From Saprospiraceae bacterium (GTDB lineage: Bacteria > Bacteroidota > Bacteroidia > Chitinophagales > Saprospiraceae), in NCBI GenBank assembly GCA_013214355.1, contig JABSSL010000077.1, forward strand, positions 1 through 64,000: a stretch of DNA of 64,000 bases, written 5' to 3'. Of this stretch, positions 8,999 to 18,682 are shown in pieces. The notes beneath the pieces are model-generated. The model had not been told where the DNA came from. It saw nothing but the letters and a program-made list of their open reading frames with translations, and ran no database searches. A program made the position numbers and the translations under genes. How positions within the stretch are numbered: position 1 is the first letter of the stretch; the number at the start of each line of letters is the position of its first letter.

Positions 8999-9022
8999 AT
9001 TTGCCCTTTATAAGGAATACTT

Positions 9023-9502
9023 GTGATCGAAAAAAAAATTATTGATCTGCTGGATCAAAAATTCAAGGAAGAAGATTTTTTGGATTGTTTTTTAGTGGAC
9101 TTGCAACTGCATGCCAATCAAAAATTGGAGGTTTTCCTAGATAGTGATACAGGCATTACCTTCGAAAAATGCCAAAAAATAAGTCGTTACCTAGAGCAAT
9201 ATCTAGATGAAGAGGGCTGGCTTGGCCCCAAATATACACTCGAAGTCTCGTCTCCTGGTATTAGTCGTCCTTTAATGAAAATACGCCAATATCATAAAAA
9301 TATTGGTCGGAAAGTAGAGGTTAAAACGAAGGAGAAAGAGAAGAGAACTGGCACGCTCATCAGTGTCACGGATACAGAACTTACATTGGAAGAAAAAGTC
9401 AGAATAAAGGAAGGAAAACGTAAAAAGACGCAAGTTATTCAAACGGTCATTCCTTTTGACAATATTGAAAAAACCGTTGTTCAAATTTCATTTAAAAACT
9501 AA
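9023..9502 (+). CDS. rimP: Ribosome maturation factor RimP
   Basis: RimP assists maturation of the 30S ribosomal subunit. The 159-residue protein shows the expected N-terminal alpha/beta domain (FLDCFLVDLQL...KLEVFLDSDTGITFEKCQKISRYLEQYLDEE) with the conserved YTLEVSSPGISRPL segment, then an SH3-like C-terminal domain containing a lysine-rich loop (EKEKRTGTLISV...EGKRKKTQVIQTVIPFDNIEKTVV). The start is GTG at 9023; the preceding codon frame is closed, so no earlier start exists nearby. It is the first gene of the classical rimP-nusA-infB set, 6 bp ahead of nusA, and the order alone supports the name. Confidence 0.95.
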   Translation: MIEKKIIDLLDQKFKEEDFLDCFLVDLQLHANQKLEVFLDSDTGITFEKCQKISRYLEQYLDEEGWLGPKYTLEVSSPGISRPLMKIRQYHKNIGRKVEVKTKEKEKRTGTLISVTDTELTLEEKVRIKEGKRKKTQVIQTVIPFDNIEKTVVQISFKN

Positions 9503-9508
9503 TAATTT

Positions 9509-10747
9509 ATGAACCTGGTAGATACTTTCTCCGAATTCAAAGCCGGGAAGAATATAGACCGCCCTACTATGGTAAGGGTACTTGAGGATGTATTTAGGAC
9601 TTTGATCCGCAAGAAGTACGGCTCGGATGATAATTTCGACGTAATCGTAAATACCACCAAGGGTGACTTGGAGCTTTGGCGAGTACGCGAAATTGTACCG
9701 GATGGAGAAGTAACTGATGATCGAAGTCAAATCTCAATTTCTGAAGCACTATCAATTGACGAAGATTATGAGATTGGTGAGGAATGTTACGAGCAGCTGC
9801 ACTTAGAAGACTTCGGCAGACGAGCCATCATGGCTGCCAGACAAACCCTCATTTCCAGAATTATGGAACTGGAGAAAGATGAGGTTTACCGTAAATACAC
9901 AGAAAGAGTTGGTGATATTATTCTTGGTGAAGTACACCAGATTCTTAAGCGAGAAATACTGATACTTGACGATGCTACAGGAACAGAATTGGTGCTCCCT
10001 CGAAACGAGATGATCAAAGGAGATTTCTTCCGCAAGGGAGATATGGTGAAAGGAGTGATCAAGCAAGTGGAAATGCGTAACAACAATCCCGTTGTTATCG
10101 TCTCTAGAACGGATAATACCTTCTTGGAAAAATTGATGGAACAGGAGGTACCAGAGATTGAGGATGGGCTAATCACTGTACGTAACATTGTGCGTATTCC
10201 TGGTGAAAGAGCCAAGGTCTCTGTAGAATCTTATGATGATCGAATTGACCCAGTAGGTGCCTGTGTAGGAATGAAAGGGTCACGGATACACGGAATCGTT
10301 CGCGAGCTTCGCAATGAAAATATTGACATTGTGAACTTTACGAACAATATGAGTCTTTATATACAGCGAGCGCTCACACCCGCAAAAGTGACGCGGATCG
10401 ATCTGGATAATGAAAAGATCCATGCCAAAGTTTTCTTGGAACCAGATCAGGTTTCTTTGGCCATTGGCAAAGGCGGTACAAACATCAAATTAGCGAGTAA
10501 ACTTACTGGCTTCGAAATTGATGTTTTCCGTAACAACATTGAGCAGTATGAAATTGATGATGTAGATCTCGAAGAATTCAGCGATGAAATCGAGGCTTGG
10601 ATCATCGATTCTCTGAAAAATATTGGCTGTGACACAGCAAGAAGTGTACTGGAATTAAGTAAGGAAGAATTACTTAGAAGAACAGACCTTGAAGAAGAAA
10701 CGATAGAAAATATCATCAGCATCTTCGAGGCAGAATTCGAAGACTAA
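9509..10747 (+). CDS. nusA: Transcription termination/antitermination factor NusA
   Basis: NusA binds RNA polymerase and nascent RNA and modulates pausing, termination and antitermination. The 412-residue protein has an N-terminal RNAP-binding domain (NLVDTFSEFKAGKNIDRPTMVRVLEDVFRTLIRKKYG), an S1 domain (about 130-200; GDIILGEVHQILKREILI), then two KH domains with CVGMKGSRIHGIVRELRNENIDIV and SLAIGKGGTNIKLASKLTG. The C-terminal 60 residues are acidic and contain one short helix-hairpin-helix-like repeat rather than the two acidic repeats of E. coli NusA, which is normal for Bacteroidota. It lies 6 bp after rimP and is co-transcribed with it. Confidence 0.95.
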   Translation: MNLVDTFSEFKAGKNIDRPTMVRVLEDVFRTLIRKKYGSDDNFDVIVNTTKGDLELWRVREIVPDGEVTDDRSQISISEALSIDEDYEIGEECYEQLHLEDFGRRAIMAARQTLISRIMELEKDEVYRKYTERVGDIILGEVHQILKREILILDDATGTELVLPRNEMIKGDFFRKGDMVKGVIKQVEMRNNNPVVIVSRTDNTFLEKLMEQEVPEIEDGLITVRNIVRIPGERAKVSVESYDDRIDPVGACVGMKGSRIHGIVRELRNENIDIVNFTNNMSLYIQRALTPAKVTRIDLDNEKIHAKVFLEPDQVSLAIGKGGTNIKLASKLTGFEIDVFRNNIEQYEIDDVDLEEFSDEIEAWIIDSLKNIGCDTARSVLELSKEELLRRTDLEEETIENIISIFEAEFED

Positions 10748-10755
10748 TATCTAGT

Positions 10756-10812
10756 TGGTGGAAGAGGCCATGCGGATTTCTATTTTCTTATAAATCCATG
10801 CTCCTTCCACCA
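10756..10812 (+). terminator. Imperfect inverted repeat after nusA
   Basis: TGGTGGAAG (10756-10764) pairs with CTTCCACCA (10804-10812), and inside it CATG/GGATTT-type segments pair imperfectly, making a long stem just beyond the nusA stop. There is no T-run, so it is more likely a processing or pause hairpin than a strong terminator. Beyond it, 10813-11246 contains no credible gene, only the candidate infB promoter. Confidence 0.35.
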
Positions 10813-11091
10813 TCTTCCTTCCTTTTGGGGTTCTTTCCAGTGCTACCCTACTTGCCTGCGTCTGTTAACAAACAACAGCCCAATTTGCAGGCTAATGTGT
10901 ATATAAAAAGTTTTTGATGCAAGGGAACTCTTGCCGTTTACTATACGTTATGGTAGTGGGACACTGGTAAATATTGCCTATTCTTTCTCATTTTCTTGAA
11001 GAATTAGCGTTTTTTCCATCTTTATACCCCATAATAATCCCGCTATTAGTATAAATCCGAACAAGAGTTATTAACAAAGCAGTTTTACTGT

Positions 11092-11099
11092 TATCTTTG
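11092..11099 (+). promoter_or_regulatory. Candidate -7 promoter element for infB
   Basis: TATCTTTG matches TAnnTTTG exactly and lies about 150 bp upstream of the infB start in the 499-bp gap after nusA. It suggests that infB can be transcribed separately. The resulting leader holds a small hairpin (CCTTGG-CCA-CCAAGG near 11118-11132) and an ATCAAC/GTTGAT repeat close to the start codon. Confidence 0.5.
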
Positions 11100-11246
11100 C
11101 ACTGCTTTTTCAACATCCTTGGCCACCAAGGTCAAAGCGGTTGTTCTTGTTCACTAAAACCTAGAGGAAATGGACAGAGCATAATTTAAGTAATCAAGCA
11201 TTTATCAATCAACATTGGTTGATCTTGTTAAATAGAAAATTCATTA

Positions 11247-14200
11247 ATGTCGAAACGTTTAGTCAAGATAGCGAAAGAACTCAATGTGGGAACGGCAACA
11301 ATAGTCGAACACCTCCACAAAAGTGGGTTTGAAATTGAAAACAAACCTACCGCCAAAGTGACGGAAGAGATGTACTCGGAGTTGCTTAAGGAGTTTTCAA
11401 AGTCTATAGCTATCAAAGAAAAAGCAGACCAGCTCGTAATCGGTACTCGGCCACAAGCTAAGAAGGAAACGCCTGCCGTCGCCCCAGCGCCGCCGGTAGC
11501 TAGTACGACAACGGTCACAAGCGAACCAACGACACCCGTTACTCCCCCTCCAGCCCCCGAACCTCCTCAAGCACCTGTTGAAGAAGTGAAAGAACCAGTA
11601 GTGGAAGAGGTTATCAAACCAGAGGTAGTTGCTGAGGAACCTAAGGAGGAACCAACAACCAAAAAAGTACCAGGTCTAAAAGTGCTAGGTAAGATCGACC
11701 TTGATAAACCTAAGCCACCTAAAAATAAACCAGCGGAAACCAAGGTTGAACCAGAACCGGAACCAGAACTGGCTCCGCAGGAAGAGGAAGTTAAAGAAAC
11801 GCCCCAGAGTGAGGTGACCGAAGAGGTCACTCCCGAAGTAGCAGAGTCTACACCAGAAGTAGTGGAAAAGGAAACTATTCCCCCAGTAGAGGAGCCAGCT
11901 GAAATTATAGCTAGCAATGAAAGTGAAGTGCCTGGTGAAGCAGAAGTAAAAGAAGCTGTTGTAACTGAACCAGAACCACAACCTGTTAAGGAAGAAGCTC
12001 CGGCCGTGGAAGCCAAGGAGGAGAAGCCAAAGCAGGTTCCAGAAGATAACACACCTAAACCATCTGAGCCGAGCAAGGAAACTGAGGCTCCTTCCACTAT
12101 GAAAGATTCTCCTGAAGTAGTCGCTGACTCACCAGCACCTGATGCTACCGATAGTAAAACCATGCATCGGGCCGCTACTCCCGAACTTAGAGGGCTCAAG
12201 ATCTTAGGTAAGATCGATACGGATAAACTCAAGAAGCCCAAGAAAAAGAAGAAAGAGAAAGAAAAGCCAAAGGCGAGAACTGATCAAAAAGGTCCTGATG
12301 GGGATAAGAAGCCAGCAGCGGGTACATCATCCGGGCAAGGTGGATCCTCTAGTGGAAGTGGTGATGGAGATCAGCCTAGAAGACGTAAGCGTAAGCGCAG
12401 AGTCGTCTCTACTTCTTCTGGCGGTAACAACCGCGGAGGACAACAAGGCGGCAATCGTCGTGGAGGACCAGGCGGCAATCGCCGTGGACCAGGTGGCAAT
12501 CGCCGCGGCAACCCAAATGAGGTTAAAGAAGTTTCTAAAAAAGAAATTGAAGAAAAGATCAAGGCTACAATGGCCCGGATCTCCGGCGGTGGTAAGAAGA
12601 AGCGGCAGAAGATGCGCCGGGATAATCGTGAACGACTTCGCGAACGCCAGGAAATGCGCGAAGCAGAAACACAAACTGACAAGTTACAGTTGACAGAGTT
12701 TATCTCTGTTTCCGAATTGGCTAGCTTGATGGATGTTCCTGCGACAGATGTGATCATGGCGTGTATGAGTCTTGGGGTGATTGTATCTATCAACCAACGT
12801 CTAGATGCTGAAGTTATCGAACTGGTAGCTGCCGAATTCAACCATGAAGTTGAATTTATCAGTGTCGAAGAACAAGACGATGACGAAGTAGAAATCGTTG
12901 ATGATCCGGAAGATCTTCTACCTAGAGCTCCGATTGTAACGGTAATGGGACACGTTGATCACGGTAAAACGTCATTGCTTGACTATATTCGTGAAGCCAA
13001 TGTAGCAGAAGGAGAAGCCGGGGGGATTACACAGCACATCGGTGCCTACGAAGTTAAAGTAGGAGAAGATCAAAAGCGAATTACTTTCCTAGATACTCCA
13101 GGTCACGAAGCCTTTACCGCGATGCGAGCTAGGGGTGCTAAAGTAACAGATATTGCCATCGTGATTGTAGCTGCTGATGATAGCATCATGCCACAAACGC
13201 GAGAGGCCATCAGTCACTCTCAAGCCGCTGATGTTCCTATTATTTTCGCTATCAACAAGATTGATAAAGCTGGAGCTCAACCGGAGAAGATCAAACAAGA
13301 ATTGGCTTCGATGAACTTCCTAGTGGAAGAGTGGGGTGGCCAGTATCAGTCGCAAGATATCTCCGCTAAAACCGGACAAAATATTGGTGAACTTCTGGAG
13401 AAGGTATTGCTAGAAGCAGAGATACTTGAGTTGCAGGCAAACCCAGATAGAAGTGCCATTGGTACGGTATTGGAAGCCTCTTTGGACAAAGGGCGTGGAT
13501 ACGTCACCAAAACCTTAGTGCAAACTGGTACTTTGAAGATTGGAGATTCTATGGTAGCAGGGGAACATTCAGGTAAGGTTAAGGCCATGTTCAACGAGAG
13601 AGGTAAGCGAGTGAAAATTGCTGGACCTTCTACACCTGTTCTAGTGTTAGGTCTCAGTGGAGCACCACAAGCAGGTGAACGTTTCAAGATTGTTCCTAAC
13701 GAACAAGAAGCTCGACAGATCGCTTCTAAACGAGCTCAGATCATAAGAGAGCAAACTACTCGTGCTACTAAGCGTGTAAGTTTGGATGAGATCGGACGTC
13801 GATTGGCACTGGGTACCTTTAAAGAACTTAACCTTATCGTTAAAGGTGACTTTGACGGTTCTGTAGAAGCCCTTTCTGATTCCTTGATCAAACTATCTCA
13901 AGAAACAGTTCAGGTTAATGTAATCCATAAAGCGGTAGGTCAAATTATTGAATCAGATGTATTGTTAGCATCTGCTTCTGATGCGATCGTTGTTGGATTC
14001 CAAGTACGTCCTTCACTCGGAGCACGTAAACTAGCTGAACGCGAAGGGGTACAGATCAAAACTTACTCCATTATCTATGAAGCCATTGAGGAAATCAAGC
14101 TTGCTATCGAAGGTATGCTTGAACCTACGAAGGAAGAAAAAGTAATGGGTCAAGTTGCTGTACGCGAAGTCTTCAAGATTAGTAAAGTCGGAACCGTTGC

Positions 14201-14456
14201 AGGTTGCTATGTGGAAGAAGGTAAAATCGCAAGAAATTCCAATATCCGTTTGGTTAGAAATGGTATTGTGATTTATCCTACTCGAGAAGGTGTAACGGGT
14301 GAAATTGCTTCTCTGAAACGATTCAAGGAAGATGTGAAAGAAGTTAGAAATGGCATGGAATGTGGTATTTCTATCAAAAACTTCAATGACATCAAAGTTG
14401 GAGACGTGATTGAAGCTTACGAGATCATAGAGATCAAACAGCGTCTGAAAGAATAG
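11247..14456 (+). CDS. infB: Translation initiation factor IF-2
   Basis: IF-2 is the GTPase that places fMet-tRNA on the 30S subunit and promotes subunit joining. Of 1069 residues, the first 50 form an IF2_N helix domain ([26 protein letters not shown]). Residues about 70-390 are low-complexity Pro/Glu/Val/Lys sequence, followed by basic Gly-Arg repeats ([21 protein letters not shown] near 400) and a second IF2_N segment. The G domain begins near 568 with [20 protein letters not shown] and NKID follow. The C-terminal half has domains II-IV ([17 protein letters not shown]-like segment, [17 protein letters not shown]). The length is on the long side because of the linker. A strong terminator follows. 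Confidence 0.96.
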   Translation: MSKRLVKIAKELNVGTATIVEHLHKSGFEIENKPTAKVTEEMYSELLKEFSKSIAIKEKADQLVIGTRPQAKKETPAVAPAPPVASTTTVTSEPTTPVTPPPAPEPPQAPVEEVKEPVVEEVIKPEVVAEEPKEEPTTKKVPGLKVLGKIDLDKPKPPKNKPAETKVEPEPEPELAPQEEEVKETPQSEVTEEVTPEVAESTPEVVEKETIPPVEEPAEIIASNESEVPGEAEVKEAVVTEPEPQPVKEEAPAVEAKEEKPKQVPEDNTPKPSEPSKETEAPSTMKDSPEVVADSPAPDATDSKTMHRAATPELRGLKILGKIDTDKLKKPKKKKKEKEKPKARTDQKGPDGDKKPAAGTSSGQGGSSSGSGDGDQPRRRKRKRRVVSTSSGGNNRGGQQGGNRRGGPGGNRRGPGGNRRGNPNEVKEVSKKEIEEKIKATMARISGGGKKKRQKMRRDNRERLRERQEMREAETQTDKLQLTEFISVSELASLMDVPATDVIMACMSLGVIVSINQRLDAEVIELVAAEFNHEVEFISVEEQDDDEVEIVDDPEDLLPRAPIVTVMGHVDHGKTSLLDYIREANVAEGEAGGITQHIGAYEVKVGEDQKRITFLDTPGHEAFTAMRARGAKVTDIAIVIVAADDSIMPQTREAISHSQAADVPIIFAINKIDKAGAQPEKIKQELASMNFLVEEWGGQYQSQDISAKTGQNIGELLEKVLLEAEILELQANPDRSAIGTVLEASLDKGRGYVTKTLVQTGTLKIGDSMVAGEHSGKVKAMFNERGKRVKIAGPSTPVLVLGLSGAPQAGERFKIVPNEQEARQIASKRAQIIREQTTRATKRVSLDEIGRRLALGTFKELNLIVKGDFDGSVEALSDSLIKLSQETVQVNVIHKAVGQIIESDVLLASASDAIVVGFQVRPSLGARKLAEREGVQIKTYSIIYEAIEEIKLAIEGMLEPTKEEKVMGQVAVREVFKISKVGTVAGCYVEEGKIARNSNIRLVRNGIVIYPTREGVTGEIASLKRFKEDVKEVRNGMECGISIKNFNDIKVGDVIEAYEIIEIKQRLKE

Positions 14457-14481
14457 AAAATATTCATTTATTTCAAATAGC

Positions 14482-14520
14482 AAAAAGGAGCGCAGTCAAA
14501 TTGATTGCGCTCCTTTTTTT
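14482..14520 (+). terminator. Intrinsic terminator after infB
   Basis: AAAAAGGAGCGCA pairs with TGCGCTCCTTTTT around a short AT-rich centre, followed by a run of seven Ts ending at 14520. It lies 26 bp after the infB stop. It could also serve the convergent metalloprotease gene, because the A-run on its left becomes a T-run on the minus strand. Confidence 0.85.
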
Positions 14521-14557
14521 ATGGCTATCTCGCACAGAAATTTATGTTACAAAGTAC

Positions 14558-15808
14558 TTAGTATTTAATAATCTTCCTTACCCATTCCTCGTCTCCAATT
14601 TTCAATCGGAGTAGATAGAACCCATTACTCCAATCAACAACATGGATAGCATGACTGAAATAGCGCTCAAGGTTTTCCCAATTCATTTGATAAACACGTT
14701 GTCCATTGCTGTTGAATACTTCAAGTTGGACACTAGCAGTAGTCTGTAGAAAACTGCTGATATACACCGTTTCTTGACTTGGGTTTGGGCCGATATTTAG
14801 GATTCCATTTGTGGGCGTAGGTTGATTAACTTCTGCGCAAGTCTCTGCATCTAATAGGTTAGAACGCATTTCCAATAGAGCTGCCAGCATCCTGAATTTT
14901 TGACCCTGTGTAAACATATGTAGACACTGATCATTCGTGTAGTTCATAAAATTCATGTACATATCCTGCGACCCGCAACTTTCAGGTATACTGCTCAAGC
15001 CATCAGGGCATTGTCCATTGAAGGTACTACTTTGTAAAGGGGTATCCGGAACCCGATCATCACCCTTACAATCTGAATTGAAAAAACCCTCCCCCCACGG
15101 ATGGAAAAGACCAAAGTAGTGTCCCACTTCATGCGTCAAAGTACGCCCCATATTAAGTCGAGGATGATCATTTATTCCAAAAACTCGATAATCAATCACT
15201 ACCCCATCCTCCTCAGGAATATTTTGTCCGGGATAACTTCCAAAACCAACCAGGTTATTTTCAAGATTAGCAATCCATATATTCAAGTATCGATCCGTAT
15301 CCCAGGCATCCTGTCCTTCTCCTGACGAATAGTACACTTGTTTGATGCTTAAGCTATCTGCAAAAGTTCTTGTTCGAGTAATCCCAGAAGTAGCATTACC
15401 CTCTGGATCGGTGGTAGCTAAGCAAAACTCAATATCTACTGAAGCTGCGACAGACTTAAATGGAGTAGGGAGTAGGCCGAATCCCGTATTCTGGCCAGTG
15501 TAATCTAAATTGAGAATATTAAGTTGAGCTGCAATGGCTTCATCCCCTAGATTTTCCGCCTCTGTATTCCATAGTACATGGAAAACGACAGGAACTTGAA
15601 AAGAGGAACGAGTTTCTAATGGGGTAAGATTTTGTATCCGATCTTGTAAGCGTTTTTCTATTTCAATCATCCGACTAGAGAACGTAACATCCGCCTGTCT
15701 AGCCTGGAACCATCTTTCATCAAATGAGCAATGGGACTGAGCAACTAGTCCGATTCCTATTTGTATCGAGATAAATAGACAAAACAAGTGTTTTTGGGAT
15801 ATAAACAT
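14558..15808 (-). CDS. Secreted M43-family zinc metalloprotease with T9SS sorting domain
   Basis: An extracellular protease of the pappalysin/cytophagalysin family. The 416-residue protein starts with a hydrophobic signal (about 1-23, ending VAQS). The catalytic zinc motif HEVGHYFGLFHPWG is an intact HExxHxxGxxH site. The downstream MNFMNYTNDQCLHMFTQGQKFRM segment gives the Met-turn and the conserved cysteine of the family. The last 75 residues (ILNIGPNPSQETVYIS...NGFYLLRLKIGDEEWVRKIIKY) are a type A T9SS C-terminal domain with the typical NPS, NGQRVY, GFYLLRL and KIIK elements. Export would be Sec-dependent, then through the type IX system, with release or anchoring at the cell surface. It is convergent with infB. 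Confidence 0.9.
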   Translation of the reverse strand: MFISQKHLFCLFISIQIGIGLVAQSHCSFDERWFQARQADVTFSSRMIEIEKRLQDRIQNLTPLETRSSFQVPVVFHVLWNTEAENLGDEAIAAQLNILNLDYTGQNTGFGLLPTPFKSVAASVDIEFCLATTDPEGNATSGITRTRTFADSLSIKQVYYSSGEGQDAWDTDRYLNIWIANLENNLVGFGSYPGQNIPEEDGVVIDYRVFGINDHPRLNMGRTLTHEVGHYFGLFHPWGEGFFNSDCKGDDRVPDTPLQSSTFNGQCPDGLSSIPESCGSQDMYMNFMNYTNDQCLHMFTQGQKFRMLAALLEMRSNLLDAETCAEVNQPTPTNGILNIGPNPSQETVYISSFLQTTASVQLEVFNSNGQRVYQMNWENLERYFSHAIHVVDWSNGFYLLRLKIGDEEWVRKIIKY

Positions 15809-16038
15809 AATCCGGTTTTGAAATTCCTAACGTAGAACTGAGTTCTTTCAAGATGTATGTTAAAATCCTGTTCTAACATTTTTTACGATCTGCTTTTAGC
15901 TAAGATATTATTTAGCAATAGCTCACTGAAAACGGTGGAGCTCTTTTAACTCAATAATCATGCTTAAGTAACTTGCTAAAGGAATGGTACCTGGAAAGCG
16001 AGGGCCTTTAGCTAAAAGAAAAAATAATTAGAGGCCCG

Positions 16039-16719
16039 CTAAAATAAAGTGGGGGGCTCATTTATCTTTTGATGCAGATCAGGAGCATTATTGCGTACAT
16101 TGTTTACCCGCGTGGAGACCTGATACATATCCAATATACCGTCTTTAGGCGTATGTAACAGGGCTAAGGTTTCATCAAGAGAAAGATCACTTAGCCATTC
16201 ACTTCTTTTATCTCCCTCATTAAGTATGACCGGCATACGATTGTGTACACCACTCATTTCTTGATTTGGAGGGGTGGTGATAATAGAAAAACTTTTCACA
16301 GCATAATCATCTTTATACCAGATATCCCAAATCCCAGCAAGAATTAATAAATCCCCACTTTTGTGGAAAATTCGATAGGGGATTTTCTGCGTCCCAATCT
16401 TTTTCCATTCATAAAAACTATCCACAAGAACTAAACACCTTCGCTTTCGAATAGGAATCCGAAAAGAAGGCTTAGAAGAAATCCCCTCCTGTCTTGCATT
16501 AATTAGCTTACTGGCGTTCTTTTCATCCTTGGACCAATAAGGAATTAATCCCCAGGTGAGGTATTGCAAGATATCGGGCTTATCATTAGTAATAACGTAG
16601 GCGTGTTGAGTAGGAGCAATATTGAAGCTAATCCGCAAATTAACGCCTGTTTCGACTTGCTCACCTAACTGCTGCTGTATTTTCTCTTTAGATGTGACAA
16701 AAGAAAATCGACCACACAT
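16039..16719 (-). CDS. SRAP domain protein (YedK/HMCES family)
   Basis: SRAP proteins form a covalent thiazolidine crosslink with abasic sites in single-stranded DNA and shield them. The 226-residue protein has the defining N-terminus MCGRFSF, in which Cys2 becomes the catalytic terminus after Met removal. It also has the N/AP motif (FNIAPTQHAYV), NARQEG, the active-site Glu in DSFYEWKK and the HNRMPVIL motif with the catalytic His. All key residues are present. The gene is divergent from ctaA, and the 749-bp region between them is the candidate replication origin. Confidence 0.93.
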   Translation of the reverse strand: MCGRFSFVTSKEKIQQQLGEQVETGVNLRISFNIAPTQHAYVITNDKPDILQYLTWGLIPYWSKDEKNASKLINARQEGISSKPSFRIPIRKRRCLVLVDSFYEWKKIGTQKIPYRIFHKSGDLLILAGIWDIWYKDDYAVKSFSIITTPPNQEMSGVHNRMPVILNEGDKRSEWLSDLSLDETLALLHTPKDGILDMYQVSTRVNNVRNNAPDLHQKINEPPTLF

Positions 16720-16779
16720 ATCGTACTATTTACCTTCCTGATCCTAGTCGAAACCAAAGAAGATGATTTTAATAATTGA

Positions 16780-17405
16780 TCCTAAGTAGTTATCCACATG
16801 CTTTTCAAAAGACTAAGCAATCATTCCGTCAGAAGATAGGCTAAAAACATGAACATTTCAATCAATTTGCTTGATTAATAGCTTATACACTATACCTAAC
16901 AATAACTCAAAACACAATTACTAAACTCAAAACAAATCGATACTAAATCATGTTTCGAGACTTATTAACACCCCCTTAATCTAGCATACATAAAACACTC
17001 ATAATAAACAGTATATAAAATCAGTAAATCAACAGTGAGTGTGTAAAAATACGTCTAAAACCTACAGCTTTTTCCACAGCTACTAAGAAATGGACCGAAG
17101 ACTAATGTTACTAACTATGAACACATTACTTAACTGTGAGTTTACATAGCAGTTATTGACATTGCAAAGTAAAATTTCAAGGTATGTGGACAAAAAAGTT
17201 TTCCTGTGAATGACTTTTCCACCGGTTGTGAATAAGTTTGTAAATCACTGAAAATAAACTTGATTTAGTAAAAGTGAAGTGTTGAAAACTGTTTACAACT
17301 AGACAAAACTGAGTTTACATAATTTTAACAAACGAAATTCCTAACAAACTAACACTACTGATGATGAGGGGCTTTTTTTTAAAAATTATAAAATATATCA
17401 TATAA
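16780..17405. other. oriC: Candidate chromosomal replication origin (oriC)
   Basis: A gene-free AT-rich region between divergent genes. DnaA boxes matching TTATNCACA exactly are at 16790-16798 (plus strand) and 17227-17235 (minus strand). Single-mismatch boxes are at 16883-16891, 17040-17048 (minus), 17070-17078, 17185-17193 (minus) and 17205-17213 (minus). An almost pure A/T stretch at 17371-17402 could be the unwinding element. On the plus strand I count 13 G and 37 C in 16861-17040, but 23 G and 13 C in 17161-17280, so the skew changes sign inside the region. Genes to the right are nearly all on the plus strand up to 35 kb. Two parS palindromes lie 14 kb to the right. No dnaA gene is adjacent, which is common in Bacteroidota. 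Confidence 0.65.
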
Positions 17406-17468
17406 GAGGACCAGAAATCCCAAATACCCCTCTAAACAAAAACATTTAATTTCAAATAGATTCACCTT

Positions 17469-18599
17469 ATGAGTACAGGAGTTGCTGCAGTTAAAAAAGA
17501 CCACTTATCTACTAGCACTCGGTATCATTCAGCAGTCAAGATCTGGTTGATTATTGGCCTAGTTATGATTTTCTTCCAGGTAGTAATTGGAGGAGTTACT
17601 CGACTAACAGGATCCGGATTATCCATCACTAAATGGGAAATTGTTACAGGGACCTTCCCTCCCATGAGTGCCGCACAGTGGGAAAAAGAGTTTGATCTGT
17701 ATAAGGCTACCCCACAATATCAAAAGATCAATGAAGGGATGAGTATGGGCGATTTCAAGTTCATTTACTTTTGGGAGTATTTTCACCGACTTTGGGCACG
17801 TTCTATGGGATTTGTTTTCATAATTCCTCTAGTTGTCTTCTGGCGGAAGAAATGGATTGATAGGCCGCTCTACAAGCGCTTAGGCATAGTTTTCCTACTA
17901 GCTGCCCTTGTAGCTTCTTTTGGATGGATAATGGTTGCCAGTGGATTAATCAACCGTCCTTGGGTAAATGCTTACAAGCTAACGATGCATTTATCCTTGG
18001 CGTTTATCCTTTACAGCTACTTGTTATGGACGACATTTAATGCTACACTACCTCATCTAAAAGTTATTAACAATCGCATGTTGAAAAGGGGAATACTCCT
18101 GATTTTAGGGGTATTATCCTTACAAATAGTACTAGGTGGGGTTGTTTCGGGAATGAAGGCAGGACTCTTTTATCCGACTTGGCCCGACATGAATGGGGAA
18201 TGGATTCCTGCGCTACTTTTTGATGCTAATCAATGGACTGTGGAAAACTTTGTTCAATACGATAAAGGCCTCTTTATGGCAGCCTTTATTCAGTTGGCAC
18301 ACAGGACTACAGCTTACCTGTTGACAATCATTGTATTAGCTTACTTTTTTAGAGCAAAAAAGACAGCGATTAGTAAGGGATTTCAACTAGGGTTATACAT
18401 GTTGGTAAGTATGTTAGTAATTCAAGTTCTGCTTGGAATCTTTACGGTAGTAAACAGTGTGGGGACTATTCCAGTGGGTTTAGGCGTGATGCACCAAGGT
18501 GGAGCCTTAGTTCTTTTAAGTATTTCGTTATTTCTACTTTTTCAGCTGCGGAATGTTAAAAATTATGAAAATGTGGAAAACTATGTGGGAAAATTGTAG
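17469..18599 (+). CDS. ctaA: Heme A synthase, COX15/CtaA family
   Basis: This integral membrane enzyme oxidises the C8 methyl of heme O to give heme A for cytochrome oxidase. The 376-residue protein has about eight hydrophobic segments. Family motifs are visible: VVIGGVTRLTGSGLSITKWEIVTGTFPP (30-65), FWEYFHRLWAR with Glu103 and His106, LTMHLSLAF, GVVSGMKAGLFYPTWPDMNG, QLAHRTTAY and GVMHQGGALVLL. The four His positions expected for heme binding are present, as is the TWPDMNG loop seen in the alphaproteobacterial/mitochondrial type. It is monocistronic, with its own terminator. It implies aerobic respiration with an aa3-type oxidase. Confidence 0.93.
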   Translation: MSTGVAAVKKDHLSTSTRYHSAVKIWLIIGLVMIFFQVVIGGVTRLTGSGLSITKWEIVTGTFPPMSAAQWEKEFDLYKATPQYQKINEGMSMGDFKFIYFWEYFHRLWARSMGFVFIIPLVVFWRKKWIDRPLYKRLGIVFLLAALVASFGWIMVASGLINRPWVNAYKLTMHLSLAFILYSYLLWTTFNATLPHLKVINNRMLKRGILLILGVLSLQIVLGGVVSGMKAGLFYPTWPDMNGEWIPALLFDANQWTVENFVQYDKGLFMAAFIQLAHRTTAYLLTIIVLAYFFRAKKTAISKGFQLGLYMLVSMLVIQVLLGIFTVVNSVGTIPVGLGVMHQGGALVLLSISLFLLFQLRNVKNYENVENYVGKL

Positions 18600-18635
18600 A
18601 TTTGTTAATCTAACTTATTGATACTAAAGAAAAAT

Positions 18636-18676
18636 GCCTCTTGGAGTTAAACTAAACATCCAGGAGGCTTCTTTAT
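18636..18676 (+). terminator. Intrinsic terminator after ctaA
   Basis: GCCTCTTGGA (18636-18645) pairs with TCCAGGAGGC (18659-18668) with one mismatch and a 13-nt loop, followed by TTCTTTATT. It begins 37 bp after the ctaA stop. Confidence 0.75.
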
Positions 18677-18682
18677 TCTAGG

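Noticed and set aside
11567-12241. A 224-residue antisense ORF within infB
   Set aside because: It is the reverse reading of the Pro/Glu-rich linker of IF-2 and consists of Ser/Thr/Gly runs expected from that composition.
12298-12841. Overlapping ORFs in other frames at the Gly-Arg-rich part of infB
   Set aside because: They arise from repetitive GGN/CGN codons; the IF-2 frame is continuous and conserved.
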